The notes below the pieces were generated by a model, which had not been told where the DNA came from, made no database searches, and saw only the letters and a list, made by a program, of their open reading frames with translations. From Paenibacillus chibensis (lineage in GTDB: Bacteria; Bacillota; Bacilli; Paenibacillales; Paenibacillaceae), in assembly GCF_004001045.1 (NCBI RefSeq), contig NZ_BIMK01000032.1, forward strand, positions 38,768 through 102,767: a DNA stretch of 64,000 bases, in the 5' to 3' direction. Within the stretch, counting starts at the first letter, position 1; every line of letters starts with the position of its first letter. The position numbers were made by a program, and so were the translations under genes. This document shows positions 6,539 to 15,772 of this stretch, piece after piece.

Positions 6539-8308
6539 GTGAAAGCTTTGTTTTCCGTACTTAAAAACCTCGGCTGGTTTTTCCGCCAGGAAAAGAAACG
6601 TTATCTGATCGGTCTGTTCATGCTGATCATATGCGGCATTGGTGAGCTGTTCCCTCCCAGGCTGCTTGGAAACGCCATTGACGAAATCGTCCGCGGCTCC
6701 ATCACCTGGGCTTCGCTCACGAAATACATTGTCCTGATCCTAGTGACATTGATTCTGATTTATATTTTCACGTACATATGGATGCACAAGCTGTTTGGCG
6801 GGGCTAATCTGGTGGAGCGCATTCTCCGCTCCCGCTACATGAACCAGCTGCTGCGTATGACTCCCCCGTTCTTTGAACGGAACCGTACCGGCGATCTGAT
6901 GGCCCGGGCGACCAATGACCTGCGCGCCGTGGCCAATACCGCCGGATTCGGCATGCTGGTCATGACCGATTCGACGGCATATCTGACCGTTATCTTATTC
7001 GCCATGGGCTTTATGATCAGCTGGAAGCTCACGCTTGCGGCCATTCTGCCGCTGCCTTTCATCGCACTCGCAATGAAAATCTACGGCAAAAAGGTTCATG
7101 AGCGCTACACCGAAGCACAGGATGCTTTTGGCGATATGAATGATCAGGTGCTGGAATCGGTGGCCGGTGTCAGAGTCATCCGTGCGTACGTTCAGGAAAG
7201 ATCGGATGAACGCCGCTTTCAGGCTATCGCCGATGACGTGTACCACAAAAATATGCGCGTAGCTAAAATGGATGCGCTGTTCGAGCCGACAATCCGCTTA
7301 TGCGTTGGCCTCAGCTACGTGATCGGGCTCGCCTTCGGCGTCTACCTCGTCTTCAAAAATCAGATCACCCTCGGGGACCTCGTATCGTTTAATATGTACC
7401 TCGGGATGATGATTTGGCCGATGTTCGCCATCGGCGAGCTGATCAATGTCATGCAGCGGGGCAGTGCTTCCCTCGACCGCGTTGATGAAACGTTGTCCGT
7501 CGTTCCGGATGTACAGGACGTTCCGCATCCAGCCCATGTCGATTCGCCGGACACGATTACGATCAAAGACGTGACCTTCCGCTATCCGACTTCAACGGTC
7601 GATAACCTGAAGCATGTCAACCTGACGCTTCACCGCGGGCAAACGCTGGGCGTTGTGGGACGCACGGGAAGCGGCAAATCGACGCTGCTCAAGCAGCTCC
7701 TTCATGAATATCCGACAGGCTCGGGCGACATTCTCATTTCCGGCACACCGATTGAGCTGATCGCCAAGGACCAGCTGCACAGCTGGGTCGGATATGTGCC
7801 TCAGGAGCAGATCCTGTTCTCCAAATCAGTCCGGGAGAACATCCAGTTCGGCAAGCATCAAGCCGATGATGATGTGATCATGCAGGCGATTGCGACCGCC
7901 GCTTTTGATAAGGATCTGCACACGCTCTCCGACGGACTCGATACTTTGGTCGGGGAAAAAGGCGTGTCTCTCTCCGGCGGTCAGAAGCAGCGCGTTTCGC
8001 TGGCGCGGGCCTTTATCTCCGATCCGGAGATTCTGATCCTCGATGATGCCTTATCCGCGGTCGATGCCCGCACGGAAGCGCGCATCGTTGATAACATCCG
8101 GGAGCACCGCTCCGGCAAAACCACGCTGATCTCGACCCATCGCCTTTCCGCGATCGAACACGCGGATTGGATCGTGGTGCTCGATGAAGGCCGCATTATT
8201 GAAGAAGGTACCCATGCCGAACTGCTGGATCGCGGCGGCTGGTACCGCGAGCAATTCGAACGGCAGCAAGTCGAAAACAATCTGAGTAACGAGGAGGAAT
8301 CACTATGA
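6539..8308 (+). CDS. bmrC: Heterodimeric multidrug ABC exporter, BmrC (YheI)-like subunit
   Basis: This is a 589-aa exporter half: six membrane helices in residues 1-315, ATPase in 340-575. Walker A is GRTGSGKST and the signature is canonical LSGGQKQR, but Walker B reads ILILDDALSAVD. The catalytic Glu is therefore Asp, as known for BmrC, making one of the two ATP sites degenerate. It pairs with the next gene, whose start overlaps this stop by four bases. The known partner complex exports drugs such as Hoechst dyes and doxorubicin; the substrate here is inferred. The start may be GTG 6539 or, better spaced from GAGAGG, TTG 6548. Expression is probably controlled by the upstream leader. Confidence 0.88.
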   Translation: MKALFSVLKNLGWFFRQEKKRYLIGLFMLIICGIGELFPPRLLGNAIDEIVRGSITWASLTKYIVLILVTLILIYIFTYIWMHKLFGGANLVERILRSRYMNQLLRMTPPFFERNRTGDLMARATNDLRAVANTAGFGMLVMTDSTAYLTVILFAMGFMISWKLTLAAILPLPFIALAMKIYGKKVHERYTEAQDAFGDMNDQVLESVAGVRVIRAYVQERSDERRFQAIADDVYHKNMRVAKMDALFEPTIRLCVGLSYVIGLAFGVYLVFKNQITLGDLVSFNMYLGMMIWPMFAIGELINVMQRGSASLDRVDETLSVVPDVQDVPHPAHVDSPDTITIKDVTFRYPTSTVDNLKHVNLTLHRGQTLGVVGRTGSGKSTLLKQLLHEYPTGSGDILISGTPIELIAKDQLHSWVGYVPQEQILFSKSVRENIQFGKHQADDDVIMQAIATAAFDKDLHTLSDGLDTLVGEKGVSLSGGQKQRVSLARAFISDPEILILDDALSAVDARTEARIVDNIREHRSGKTTLISTHRLSAIEHADWIVVLDEGRIIEEGTHAELLDRGGWYREQFERQQVENNLSNEEESL

Positions 8309-10371
8309 CTCCTAATCCCAGGACGGGGAAGCGTTTATTCCAATACGCGCTGACCGCCAAAGGCATTTTCATTGCCGCCTTCATCGCCCTCGCCATCGGC
8401 GTCGGCGCAGAACTTGCCGGACCGTTCATCGCCAAGAGCATGATCGACGATCATATGCTGGGCATCGAGCGTCCATATTATGAAACGACAACGGCCGACC
8501 AGGCCGCCGAATACAACGGGCATTACTACAAGCGCGGAGACCGCTTTGAAGCCGGAGAGGCCAAAGGCGCCGAAATCCGGCTGCTCCAGTCGGGTCGCAG
8601 CTTCTATTTCATCGATCAGCCCGTCACCAATCCCCAAGGGGAGCGCAAATTCGCTGACGGACAAATCACCATTACCTATGGCGACAAAGTATCGCAGTAT
8701 CCGGCCCGGAAGCTTTCCGCCGCCGAGCTGTATTCCTTTTACAAGCCGGAGGTTCCCGGCATCCTGAAGCTGGTCGGATTATACTGCATCTTCCTTCTGA
8801 TCAGCATTTTTACGGAATTCGGAAAGACCTACTGGCTTCAATCCTCGGCCAACAAAGTCATTCAGAAGCTTCGTAACGACGTTTACGCCCATATGCAGCG
8901 GCTGCCCGTCTATTTTTTCGATTCCTTGCCTGCGGGTAAAGTCGTTTCGCGGATCACCAATGACACGGAAGCGGTCAAGGACCTGTTCGTGGCCGTGCTT
9001 GCCAACTTCAGCTCCGGTGTCATCTACATTACCGGCGTTTATATCGCCTTATTCCTGCTGGATGTCCGCCTGGGTCTCGTATGCTTGTTCATCGTTCCGC
9101 TCTTGATCGTGTGGATTATCCTTTACCGGAAATTCGCTACCAAATACAATACGATCATCCGCTCGCGCCTGAGCGAAATCAATGCGATCATTAACGAGTC
9201 CATTCAAGGGATGTCCATCATCCGCGTATTCCGCCGGCAAAAGCAAACCCGGGAGGAATTCGAGGCTTTAAACGACGATTATATGAAGCATCAGAACAAA
9301 ATGCTGAATTTGAACGCCTTGACTACACACAACCTGGTCAACGTGCTCCGCAGCTTTTCCTTTGCCGTTATTCTCGCCTATTTCGGCTTCGGCTCCATTT
9401 CCGGCGGAACCGCCGTATCGCTCGGCGTGCTGTACGCGTTCGTCGATGTGCTCAGCCGCTTGTTCCAGCCGATCACCGGCATGGTGAACCAGCTGGCTGC
9501 GCTGGACTCCTCGATGGTATCCGCCGGACGCGTTTTCTCACTGATGGATGAACCCGGCGAAGACGTGACGGACGGCTCCATGCCGCGCTACAAAGGAAAC
9601 GTCGAGTTCAAGAACGTATCCTTTGCCTATAAAAAAGATAACTATGTGCTTAAAAATATTAACTTTGAGGCCGAGCAAGGACAGACGGTCGCGCTGGTCG
9701 GCCATACCGGCTCAGGCAAAAGCTCGATCATCAACCTTTTGTTCCGGTTCTATGATCCGCAAATGGGGTCCATCACCATCGACGGCCAAGAGGTAAAGGA
9801 TCTTCCGAAACAGTGGATCCGTCATCACATGGGCATCGTACTGCAGGATCCCTATCTCTTCACCGGCACGATCGCTTCCAACGTAAGCCTTGGCGACGAA
9901 AAAATTACCCGCGAGCAGGTTGAAAAAGCACTGCGGGATGTCGGGGCGGAGCGGATTCTTGCCCATCTGCCGAAAGGGTTCGACGAACCTGTGGTCGAAA
10001 AAGGCAGCACCTTGTCCGCGGGACAGCGTCAGCTTATCTCCTTCGCGCGGGCTCTGGCTTATGATCCGGCGATCCTGATCCTCGATGAGGCAACCGCCAA
10101 CATCGACACGGAGACGGAAAGCTTGATCCAGTCTGCGCTGGAGGTATTGAAGAAAGGCCGGACGACGTTCATCATAGCGCATCGGTTATCGACCATCCGC
10201 AGTGCCGACCAGATTCTCGTTCTGCATCGCGGCGAAATCGTGGAACGCGGCAATCATGACGAGCTGATGCAGCTTGGCGGCAGATACTATCAAATGTATC
10301 AGCTGCAGCAGGGCTCAGGGCAAGCAAGCGACAGTATCGCGGCCCCCTCGGCAGCGCCATCGCCAGCCTAA
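8305..10371 (+). CDS. bmrD: Heterodimeric multidrug ABC exporter, BmrD (YheH)-like subunit
   Basis: This is a 688-aa exporter half. It has a large insertion of about 95 residues between the first two membrane helices (residues about 52-148, including YYKRGDRF). This corresponds to the extracellular domain of BmrD and explains the length. The ATPase has Walker A GHTGSGKSS, a non-canonical signature LSAGQRQL and a full Walker B ILILDEATANID. Together with the Asp substitution in BmrC this puts both defects in the same composite ATP site and leaves the other site intact, the usual arrangement in heterodimeric exporters. AGGAGG precedes the ATG within the end of bmrC, so translation is coupled. 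The alanine/serine/proline-rich tail is probably flexible. Confidence 0.9.
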   Translation: MTPNPRTGKRLFQYALTAKGIFIAAFIALAIGVGAELAGPFIAKSMIDDHMLGIERPYYETTTADQAAEYNGHYYKRGDRFEAGEAKGAEIRLLQSGRSFYFIDQPVTNPQGERKFADGQITITYGDKVSQYPARKLSAAELYSFYKPEVPGILKLVGLYCIFLLISIFTEFGKTYWLQSSANKVIQKLRNDVYAHMQRLPVYFFDSLPAGKVVSRITNDTEAVKDLFVAVLANFSSGVIYITGVYIALFLLDVRLGLVCLFIVPLLIVWIILYRKFATKYNTIIRSRLSEINAIINESIQGMSIIRVFRRQKQTREEFEALNDDYMKHQNKMLNLNALTTHNLVNVLRSFSFAVILAYFGFGSISGGTAVSLGVLYAFVDVLSRLFQPITGMVNQLAALDSSMVSAGRVFSLMDEPGEDVTDGSMPRYKGNVEFKNVSFAYKKDNYVLKNINFEAEQGQTVALVGHTGSGKSSIINLLFRFYDPQMGSITIDGQEVKDLPKQWIRHHMGIVLQDPYLFTGTIASNVSLGDEKITREQVEKALRDVGAERILAHLPKGFDEPVVEKGSTLSAGQRQLISFARALAYDPAILILDEATANIDTETESLIQSALEVLKKGRTTFIIAHRLSTIRSADQILVLHRGEIVERGNHDELMQLGGRYYQMYQLQQGSGQASDSIAAPSAAPSPA

Positions 10372-10399
10372 TTTCGATATGATGAAGACCTAAACAAAC

Positions 10400-10446
10400 A
10401 ACCCGTAAGCCAACTAGCGTACTAACGCCTGGCTTACGGGTTTTTA
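10400..10446 (+). terminator. Terminator of the bmrCD-like operon
   Basis: A 12-bp stem (AACCCGTAAGCC with GGCTTACGGGTT) around a loop of about 18 bases is followed by TTTTTATTTT. The remaining bases to 10527 hold nothing I can recognise. Confidence 0.85.
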
Positions 10447-10527
10447 TTTTGAGCTCCCTAGCTTCTGAAGCAAAAGTCGCTTTGACAGCAAAGGAATGTT
10501 GATAGATGCAATCGCGGGTCGCCCGCT

Positions 10528-12087
10528 CTACACTTCACCGGTTAATGCATGCAGCAGATCCAGCGCCTCCTCATGCTCCGGCTCCTGAATCAACGCCTCG
10601 CGTGTATAGGCGAGCGCCGATTCGATCTGATCAAGCTCATAGCAGCAAATGGCAAGGCAATACAAAACCGTCGGAACTGGCGCCTCCTCATCCGCTTCCA
10701 GCGACGCCTCGAGGAACAGCTTCGAATCCTCATACTGCTCCATTTCAAACAGCAGCAATCCGGCATCGAGCGCCAAATCATAGCGCTGCTCCATGACGTA
10801 AAATGAAGACCACATCTTATGAATGCCACGCCGGATATCCGTCATTTCCTCATCGCTCGCTTCCGGCAGCAGGCTGGAGAAACGCTTGGCGCTTTGGATG
10901 AAAAATTCAGCGTCATATCCGCCAAGCCGCCAAAAGGCAAGCAGCGGCTGCACTCCCATCGATTCCACATGACGATCGACCCATTCCTTCAGGGAAAAGA
11001 ATTCGTCCGGCCCGAACCGTTCGATCGACCGGCGATACGCCAGACGGGTATTCACGTAATTCATCGGCTTCTCCAGCATCAGGATACAGCCGACATTCAA
11101 ATTTTTATAGTATTGGGACGTAAAAAGAGACTCTGCCCTTCTCTGCTCGAACACATGCTGAATCGCATGGTAATTCGCCGTGAGCGAAAAGCTGCCATGC
11201 AGCACCAATTCGGGAGGCTCTGCAAACTTCCAGTTCTCCAGACGGTGGTCGCCTTTGTCTGCCGTGAGCAGCAGAAATCCCGCCCGGGACAATCGGCTCA
11301 GCCTTTCAAGGCATTCCAGTCCAACGGCCGGAAACAAAATATGCGAGTCCTCCAGCTCCTCCTGGTACAAGGCAATGACATCCTTGTATGGAAAATCCGC
11401 ATGTTCATATTCAGGTGCACGGCGGTGCGAGTAGTCCATCGACAAATTTTCCAGCAACTGAGCCGGGGATAGCTTCTCCGGTGTATCCGGAAAATCGACG
11501 ATGACGTCACATTCGTAGATGCGGCCATCTCCCACATAAAGCAGCTCTTGCGGAATGCTGTCAAAGAAATAGTTGGCAACGATGAGCAGCGGCTGCTGCA
11601 AATCACCGGGCCGGAGCGTCGTTCCCGACACGGTCAGGTTGAGCTCGTGGTCCGCCACGGCATCGAATCTGGCAAAGTCGAGCAGTCCCTGATCTATATA
11701 CGTCTGCAGAGCAGGATGCCGCTCCCAGCTCTCCACGTTTTTCATTGGCAAATCCGTCATCACGTACCGGAAAGGAGGCAGGGGAATCCCTGCATAGTCA
11801 CGAAGCTCGCAGCATTTTTGCAGCACGTGAAATGCAAGCCTCCCCGCTCCCGCGCCAAGCTCCACAATGGTCACACATTCCTTCGTTTCTCCTTGCGCGG
11901 CCCGGTCCCGCAAAAATCCAAAGATCATTTCGGCGTAAGCCTCCGCGATCATCGGATTGCTCGTAATATACTGCGGTACCTGGTCATTGTTCCAGGCTTT
12001 GAGCCCCTGCTCTTCAAAATACTTCCGCTGCCATTCCCATATCGGAGCTTCGCTGAAGCGGAAGCGCTCTTGTCTCTGTTCTGTCAT
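10528..12087 (-). CDS. MidA/NDUFAF7-like SAM methyltransferase with C-terminal TPR-like repeats
   Basis: This is a 519-aa cytosolic protein. Residues 1-300 contain a class I methyltransferase fold: the SAM-binding motif is IVELGAGAGRLAFHVL (about 72-87). The LLIVANYFFDSIPQELL stretch corresponds to the family motif after strand 4. This resembles the MidA/NDUFAF7 (DUF185) proteins that dimethylate arginines in higher organisms; the target in bacteria is unknown. Residues about 425-515 form two or three TPR-like helical pairs, which suggests a protein substrate or partner. It is a single gene facing the exporter operon, with the YesM gene upstream. Confidence 0.75.
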   Translation of the reverse strand: MTEQRQERFRFSEAPIWEWQRKYFEEQGLKAWNNDQVPQYITSNPMIAEAYAEMIFGFLRDRAAQGETKECVTIVELGAGAGRLAFHVLQKCCELRDYAGIPLPPFRYVMTDLPMKNVESWERHPALQTYIDQGLLDFARFDAVADHELNLTVSGTTLRPGDLQQPLLIVANYFFDSIPQELLYVGDGRIYECDVIVDFPDTPEKLSPAQLLENLSMDYSHRRAPEYEHADFPYKDVIALYQEELEDSHILFPAVGLECLERLSRLSRAGFLLLTADKGDHRLENWKFAEPPELVLHGSFSLTANYHAIQHVFEQRRAESLFTSQYYKNLNVGCILMLEKPMNYVNTRLAYRRSIERFGPDEFFSLKEWVDRHVESMGVQPLLAFWRLGGYDAEFFIQSAKRFSSLLPEASDEEMTDIRRGIHKMWSSFYVMEQRYDLALDAGLLLFEMEQYEDSKLFLEASLEADEEAPVPTVLYCLAICCYELDQIESALAYTREALIQEPEHEEALDLLHALTGEV

Positions 12088-12180
12088 TCACTTATAACCT
12101 GCTCTCCATCATTCGTTAGAATGTATCGTACCACAGAAGCCCCGCCGACTTAAAGCTCTCTGCATCATACATGCTCCTGA

Positions 12181-12222
12181 AAGAAAGCCTCTTCATCAGC
12201 TCATTAGCTAACGAGAGGCTAT
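12181..12222 (-). terminator. Terminator downstream of the histidine kinase gene
   Basis: On the minus strand AGCCTCT and AGAGGCT pair around a 21-base loop that itself can fold, followed by TTCTTTC. It ends the sugar-transport and two-component cluster. Confidence 0.6.
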
Positions 12223-12227
12223 TCATG

Positions 12228-14069
12228 TTATCCGGTCCATGAGGTATCGAGCGGAGCTGAAGTCACGTGCTTCGCGCGCTGAAGCGGTATCCGGATGGAA
12301 ACGACGGTGCCGATGCCGGGTCTGCTGAACAGCTGCACGCCGTAATCTTTTCCAAAATAAAGCTTGATGCGCTCGTTCACATTGCGGATGCCATACCCTC
12401 TTCCCCTGCCGGTTCCTTTGGCTATTCCCGGATTGTTGTTCATGGACGTCGTCGCCTGGTGCAGCATCTCCTTGCTCATGCCGTTGCCGTCATCCATGAT
12501 TTCGAACAGAATGGAATCCTGCTCCTTGTCCAGGCGCCCGCTGATGCGGATGTAGATCCGGTCTCCACGCCAAGCATGCTGCATGGCATTCTCCAGAAAT
12601 GGCTGCAAAATCAGCTTTACCGTGACGAAATTGACGATGCTTGAATCGATGTTGAACTCCACATCCATGCGCTCTCCGTATTTTACCTTTTGAATATCGA
12701 TATAAGCCTGCGTTTGCTCCAGTTCTTTATGGATGGGGATAATCGTTTGCCCCTCGTTCAGCGTCAACCGGTAAAACTTCGCCAGGTTCATGACCATCTG
12801 ATGCTGCTTGTCCACCTGTCCGAACTTGGCCAGCCTGCTGATGGAGGACAGGGTATTGTACAGGAAATGCGGATTGATCTGAGCCTGCAGCGTTTCCAGC
12901 TCCGCTTCCTTTTTCTTCAGATTCGTCATGTAGACCTCTTCGATGAGATGCTCCGTATGCTCTCCAAGCTTGTTGAGCGAAGCCGCGATCATCGAAAATT
13001 CATCATTTCCTCTGTAATGCACCCGTTTATGAAAATCCCCCTGCTGGAACATGCTCAGGACCGATACCACCTTCGATACCCGTTTGGAAAAGAATCTCGA
13101 CACGCCAAGCGCCACCAGAATGATCACGACAAAACTGGCAAGACAAATGACAAGCGTCAAAATATTAACCTTGCGTGTTTCATGCTGAATGATGGTGTCG
13201 GGGACTAAGGCGGTCATCCTCCAGTTCAATTTGGGCAGCTGTTCACCCAAAACCGTGAAACGCGATACATCCATCAGATTGTAGTTGGATTGCCTGTCAG
13301 GCACATGATCCCCCGAGCCGTACATGATCTGATCATTGTCGTCGAGCACGAGCAGCATGCTGCCGCTGCCGATTTTGTTAATGTCCACGCTCTGGAAAAT
13401 TTCAGAGAGATACACACTGATCCGTACGAATCCGATCGTTTCCAGCTTGGTCGGATTCCGCGTGTCCACCAGTCTCCGAAGCAGCGAAATCCGGCCGAAT
13501 TTGCTGTCGTCCTCCACCTGCTGCCACACCACGGTTTTGCCGTAATCCTCTTTGGGAAAATTTTTGTACCATGCTTTATCTTCAATCCGCGCCAAATGAA
13601 ACAATTCCCAGTGCTTCCCTTTTGCCAAGGCATCGGACATGGAATCATCATTATTATAAATCTCCGGGAGCGTCTCGTTTTTCAGATACACACTCATCCA
13701 CACTTTCCGGTTGGTTGAATCCACTGTTTGCCTGAATTTCGGAATCAGCAGCTTGGTTGTCGTCTGGTAGCTGACCCAGCCCTCCTCATAACGCATAATT
13801 TCGAGCGGGAAGCTTTCGTCAAAATAAAGACTATCGGAAAGTCTTTGCGTATCCTCCAACTTGTAATTGATATTGTCACAAATTTGGGCCAGTGTCCCTG
13901 CCAGATTCGTATTCATCTGCTTCCCGTAGAGATTCACAAGAATCGTGTTCGCCATATAACCAAAAATGGAAATCGGAACAATAATGAGTATAAGATAGGA
14001 TATGAACAGCTTCATGCCAAAGGGTAAGAAGATGCGTTGCTCGCGACGTATACGGTTATATTTGCCCAT
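12228..14069 (-). CDS. YesM-family sensor histidine kinase
   Basis: This is a 613-aa membrane kinase with a membrane segment at about 17-37, a large extracytoplasmic sensor region (to about 300), a second membrane segment (about 302-322) and HAMP. The kinase core has the phospho-acceptor motif QAQINPHFLYNTLSS characteristic of the YesM/LytS-like His_kinase family. It also has the N-box ENAMQHAW, the G1 box DDGNGMS and the G2 box GRGYGIRN. It should sense a carbohydrate or a binding-protein state and phosphorylate the adjacent YesN-type regulator, whose gene ends three bases upstream. The direction implies cotranscription with the importer genes. Confidence 0.92.
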   Translation of the reverse strand: MGKYNRIRREQRIFLPFGMKLFISYLILIIVPISIFGYMANTILVNLYGKQMNTNLAGTLAQICDNINYKLEDTQRLSDSLYFDESFPLEIMRYEEGWVSYQTTTKLLIPKFRQTVDSTNRKVWMSVYLKNETLPEIYNNDDSMSDALAKGKHWELFHLARIEDKAWYKNFPKEDYGKTVVWQQVEDDSKFGRISLLRRLVDTRNPTKLETIGFVRISVYLSEIFQSVDINKIGSGSMLLVLDDNDQIMYGSGDHVPDRQSNYNLMDVSRFTVLGEQLPKLNWRMTALVPDTIIQHETRKVNILTLVICLASFVVIILVALGVSRFFSKRVSKVVSVLSMFQQGDFHKRVHYRGNDEFSMIAASLNKLGEHTEHLIEEVYMTNLKKKEAELETLQAQINPHFLYNTLSSISRLAKFGQVDKQHQMVMNLAKFYRLTLNEGQTIIPIHKELEQTQAYIDIQKVKYGERMDVEFNIDSSIVNFVTVKLILQPFLENAMQHAWRGDRIYIRISGRLDKEQDSILFEIMDDGNGMSKEMLHQATTSMNNNPGIAKGTGRGRGYGIRNVNERIKLYFGKDYGVQLFSRPGIGTVVSIRIPLQRAKHVTSAPLDTSWTG

Positions 14070-14071
14070 AC

Positions 14072-15634
14072 CTACATTTTTCTCCTGAATTCACCCGGAG
14101 TCATACCGTATACTTCTTTAAACTGGCGGCTGAAATATGGCATGTAGCGGTAACCTACGCGGTCGGCGACTTCATATATTTTCATCCGCGGGTCCTTCAG
14201 GAGCTCTCCCGCTTTCTCCATGCGCATCGAAATGACGTATTCGCTGAAATTGGTGCCAGTAACCTCCTTGAACAAGGAGCCCAAGTAATTCGGGGAAAAG
14301 GATAAATAATCCGCCACTTCCTTGAGCGTCACGTTGTCATGCAGCTGCTGCTTCACATAGCGGATCATTTCCTCAACGAGCTTTGCGCTTTTCTTCTGCC
14401 GCTTGTTCTGGATAATTTCAGCTGCGCTGAACAGCCGATATCTGAGCCAGGAGCGGATATCATCGATGGTTTCATACTTCAGCATGATGTCCGGCTTGCT
14501 CAATCCGTCATGCTGCAGAGCTTGGAACATGTTCTCACTTACGGATCTCAGCTGACTCTCCAGCCTCATCCAAATATTCATGACGTAAAATTGAATCTGA
14601 ACCCGGGTACGGATCGCCCCGGCCAGCTCGAATAAACGGTCGACCTCATCGCTGATTTGGACCAGATCGTAATGAAGGACGGCATTTAAGAGCGCTTCAA
14701 GCGGAATATCCGTTTCCGGCATGCTCACGGCATCTTCAAATTTGAGCTTGCCATGATCGATCACTTTTCCCTTACCCTCAGTCAGCTTATAATCCAGGGC
14801 GGTGAGGGCTTCAACATAAGAATCCCGCAGCGCGTGCAAGTGCTCAGCCCGTCCGCCGACACCAATGGTGACAGAGAAGGGATGAAGCTCATGAAGCCTC
14901 TGTATGATGTTTCCCAGATCCGGCTCCTGTTGTCCGCACTCGGCCAGCAAGAAAATCCGCTGTTTCGACGTACGGCATACATGATGGATTCCCTCCGCTT
15001 CCAGCAGCGGCAGCGCAGATTCATAGAACCGGTTAAACCATTCCTGCTTCATTTGCTCGGGAAGAGGATCCAGCTTCCAGCCGATATCGTCGATTTCCAT
15101 CGCGGCAGCTCTGGCCGGCCAACTTACGTGCTTCAGACCATAGTGTTCCAGCAGAATATTCGCCGTTTCTTCCGTGTTCACACCTTCAAGCAGTTGAAGC
15201 AAGTATTCGTTTTTAGCGATCTGCCTGTAGGCTTGCTCCGTCAATGATCTTTGTCTTTCTACATCCAGCTCCAGCACGATTCTTTGCAGCGCATCAATCA
15301 ATTCCTGGTCATCCATCGGCTTCAGGACGTAGCTGTAGGCATTGAGTGAGACAGCTTCCTTCACATAGTTGAAATCCTGATAACCGCTTACAAAAATAAC
15401 CTTGATTCGCCCGTAAAACTCCTTCGCCTTCTTCACAAGCTCCAGCCCTGACATACTGGGCATATGTACATCCGTTACTAATACGTCAATGGCTTCCCGC
15501 TCCATGACTTGCATAGCCTCGAAACCATTGTTGACGGCATCCACAACTTCCAGACCCAGCTCAGTCCAAGGTATAAAGGTCCTCATCCCTTCCAGATCGA
15601 GGATTTCATCATCTACAATCAACGTTTTATACAT
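14072..15634 (-). CDS. YesN-family response regulator with AraC-type DNA-binding domain
   Basis: This is a 520-aa response regulator. The N-terminal receiver (1-120) has the acidic pair DDE at residues 8-10, the phospho-acceptor Asp in VLVTDVHMP (about 55) and the Lys in YVLKPMDDQE. A long central linker of unknown structure (130-410) is usual in YesN proteins. The C-terminus carries two AraC helix-turn-helix motifs (YVKQQLHDNVTLKEVADYL, then MKIYEVADRVGYR) ending in PGEFRRKM. It probably activates the importer genes in the same cluster. The gene for its kinase begins two bases after this stop. Confidence 0.92.
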   Translation of the reverse strand: MYKTLIVDDEILDLEGMRTFIPWTELGLEVVDAVNNGFEAMQVMEREAIDVLVTDVHMPSMSGLELVKKAKEFYGRIKVIFVSGYQDFNYVKEAVSLNAYSYVLKPMDDQELIDALQRIVLELDVERQRSLTEQAYRQIAKNEYLLQLLEGVNTEETANILLEHYGLKHVSWPARAAAMEIDDIGWKLDPLPEQMKQEWFNRFYESALPLLEAEGIHHVCRTSKQRIFLLAECGQQEPDLGNIIQRLHELHPFSVTIGVGGRAEHLHALRDSYVEALTALDYKLTEGKGKVIDHGKLKFEDAVSMPETDIPLEALLNAVLHYDLVQISDEVDRLFELAGAIRTRVQIQFYVMNIWMRLESQLRSVSENMFQALQHDGLSKPDIMLKYETIDDIRSWLRYRLFSAAEIIQNKRQKKSAKLVEEMIRYVKQQLHDNVTLKEVADYLSFSPNYLGSLFKEVTGTNFSEYVISMRMEKAGELLKDPRMKIYEVADRVGYRYMPYFSRQFKEVYGMTPGEFRRKM

Positions 15635-15772
15635 GAAATCTCATCTCCTGACCGAATCATTGATTACCGTCTATCCCCTATTAAATATCGCCCTCTTAAA
15701 CGCATGAGAACGCATAAGCCGTCCATGGGACGGCCTGCGCTCTTCTTACCATTACTATACCAGTTTTTGCTA

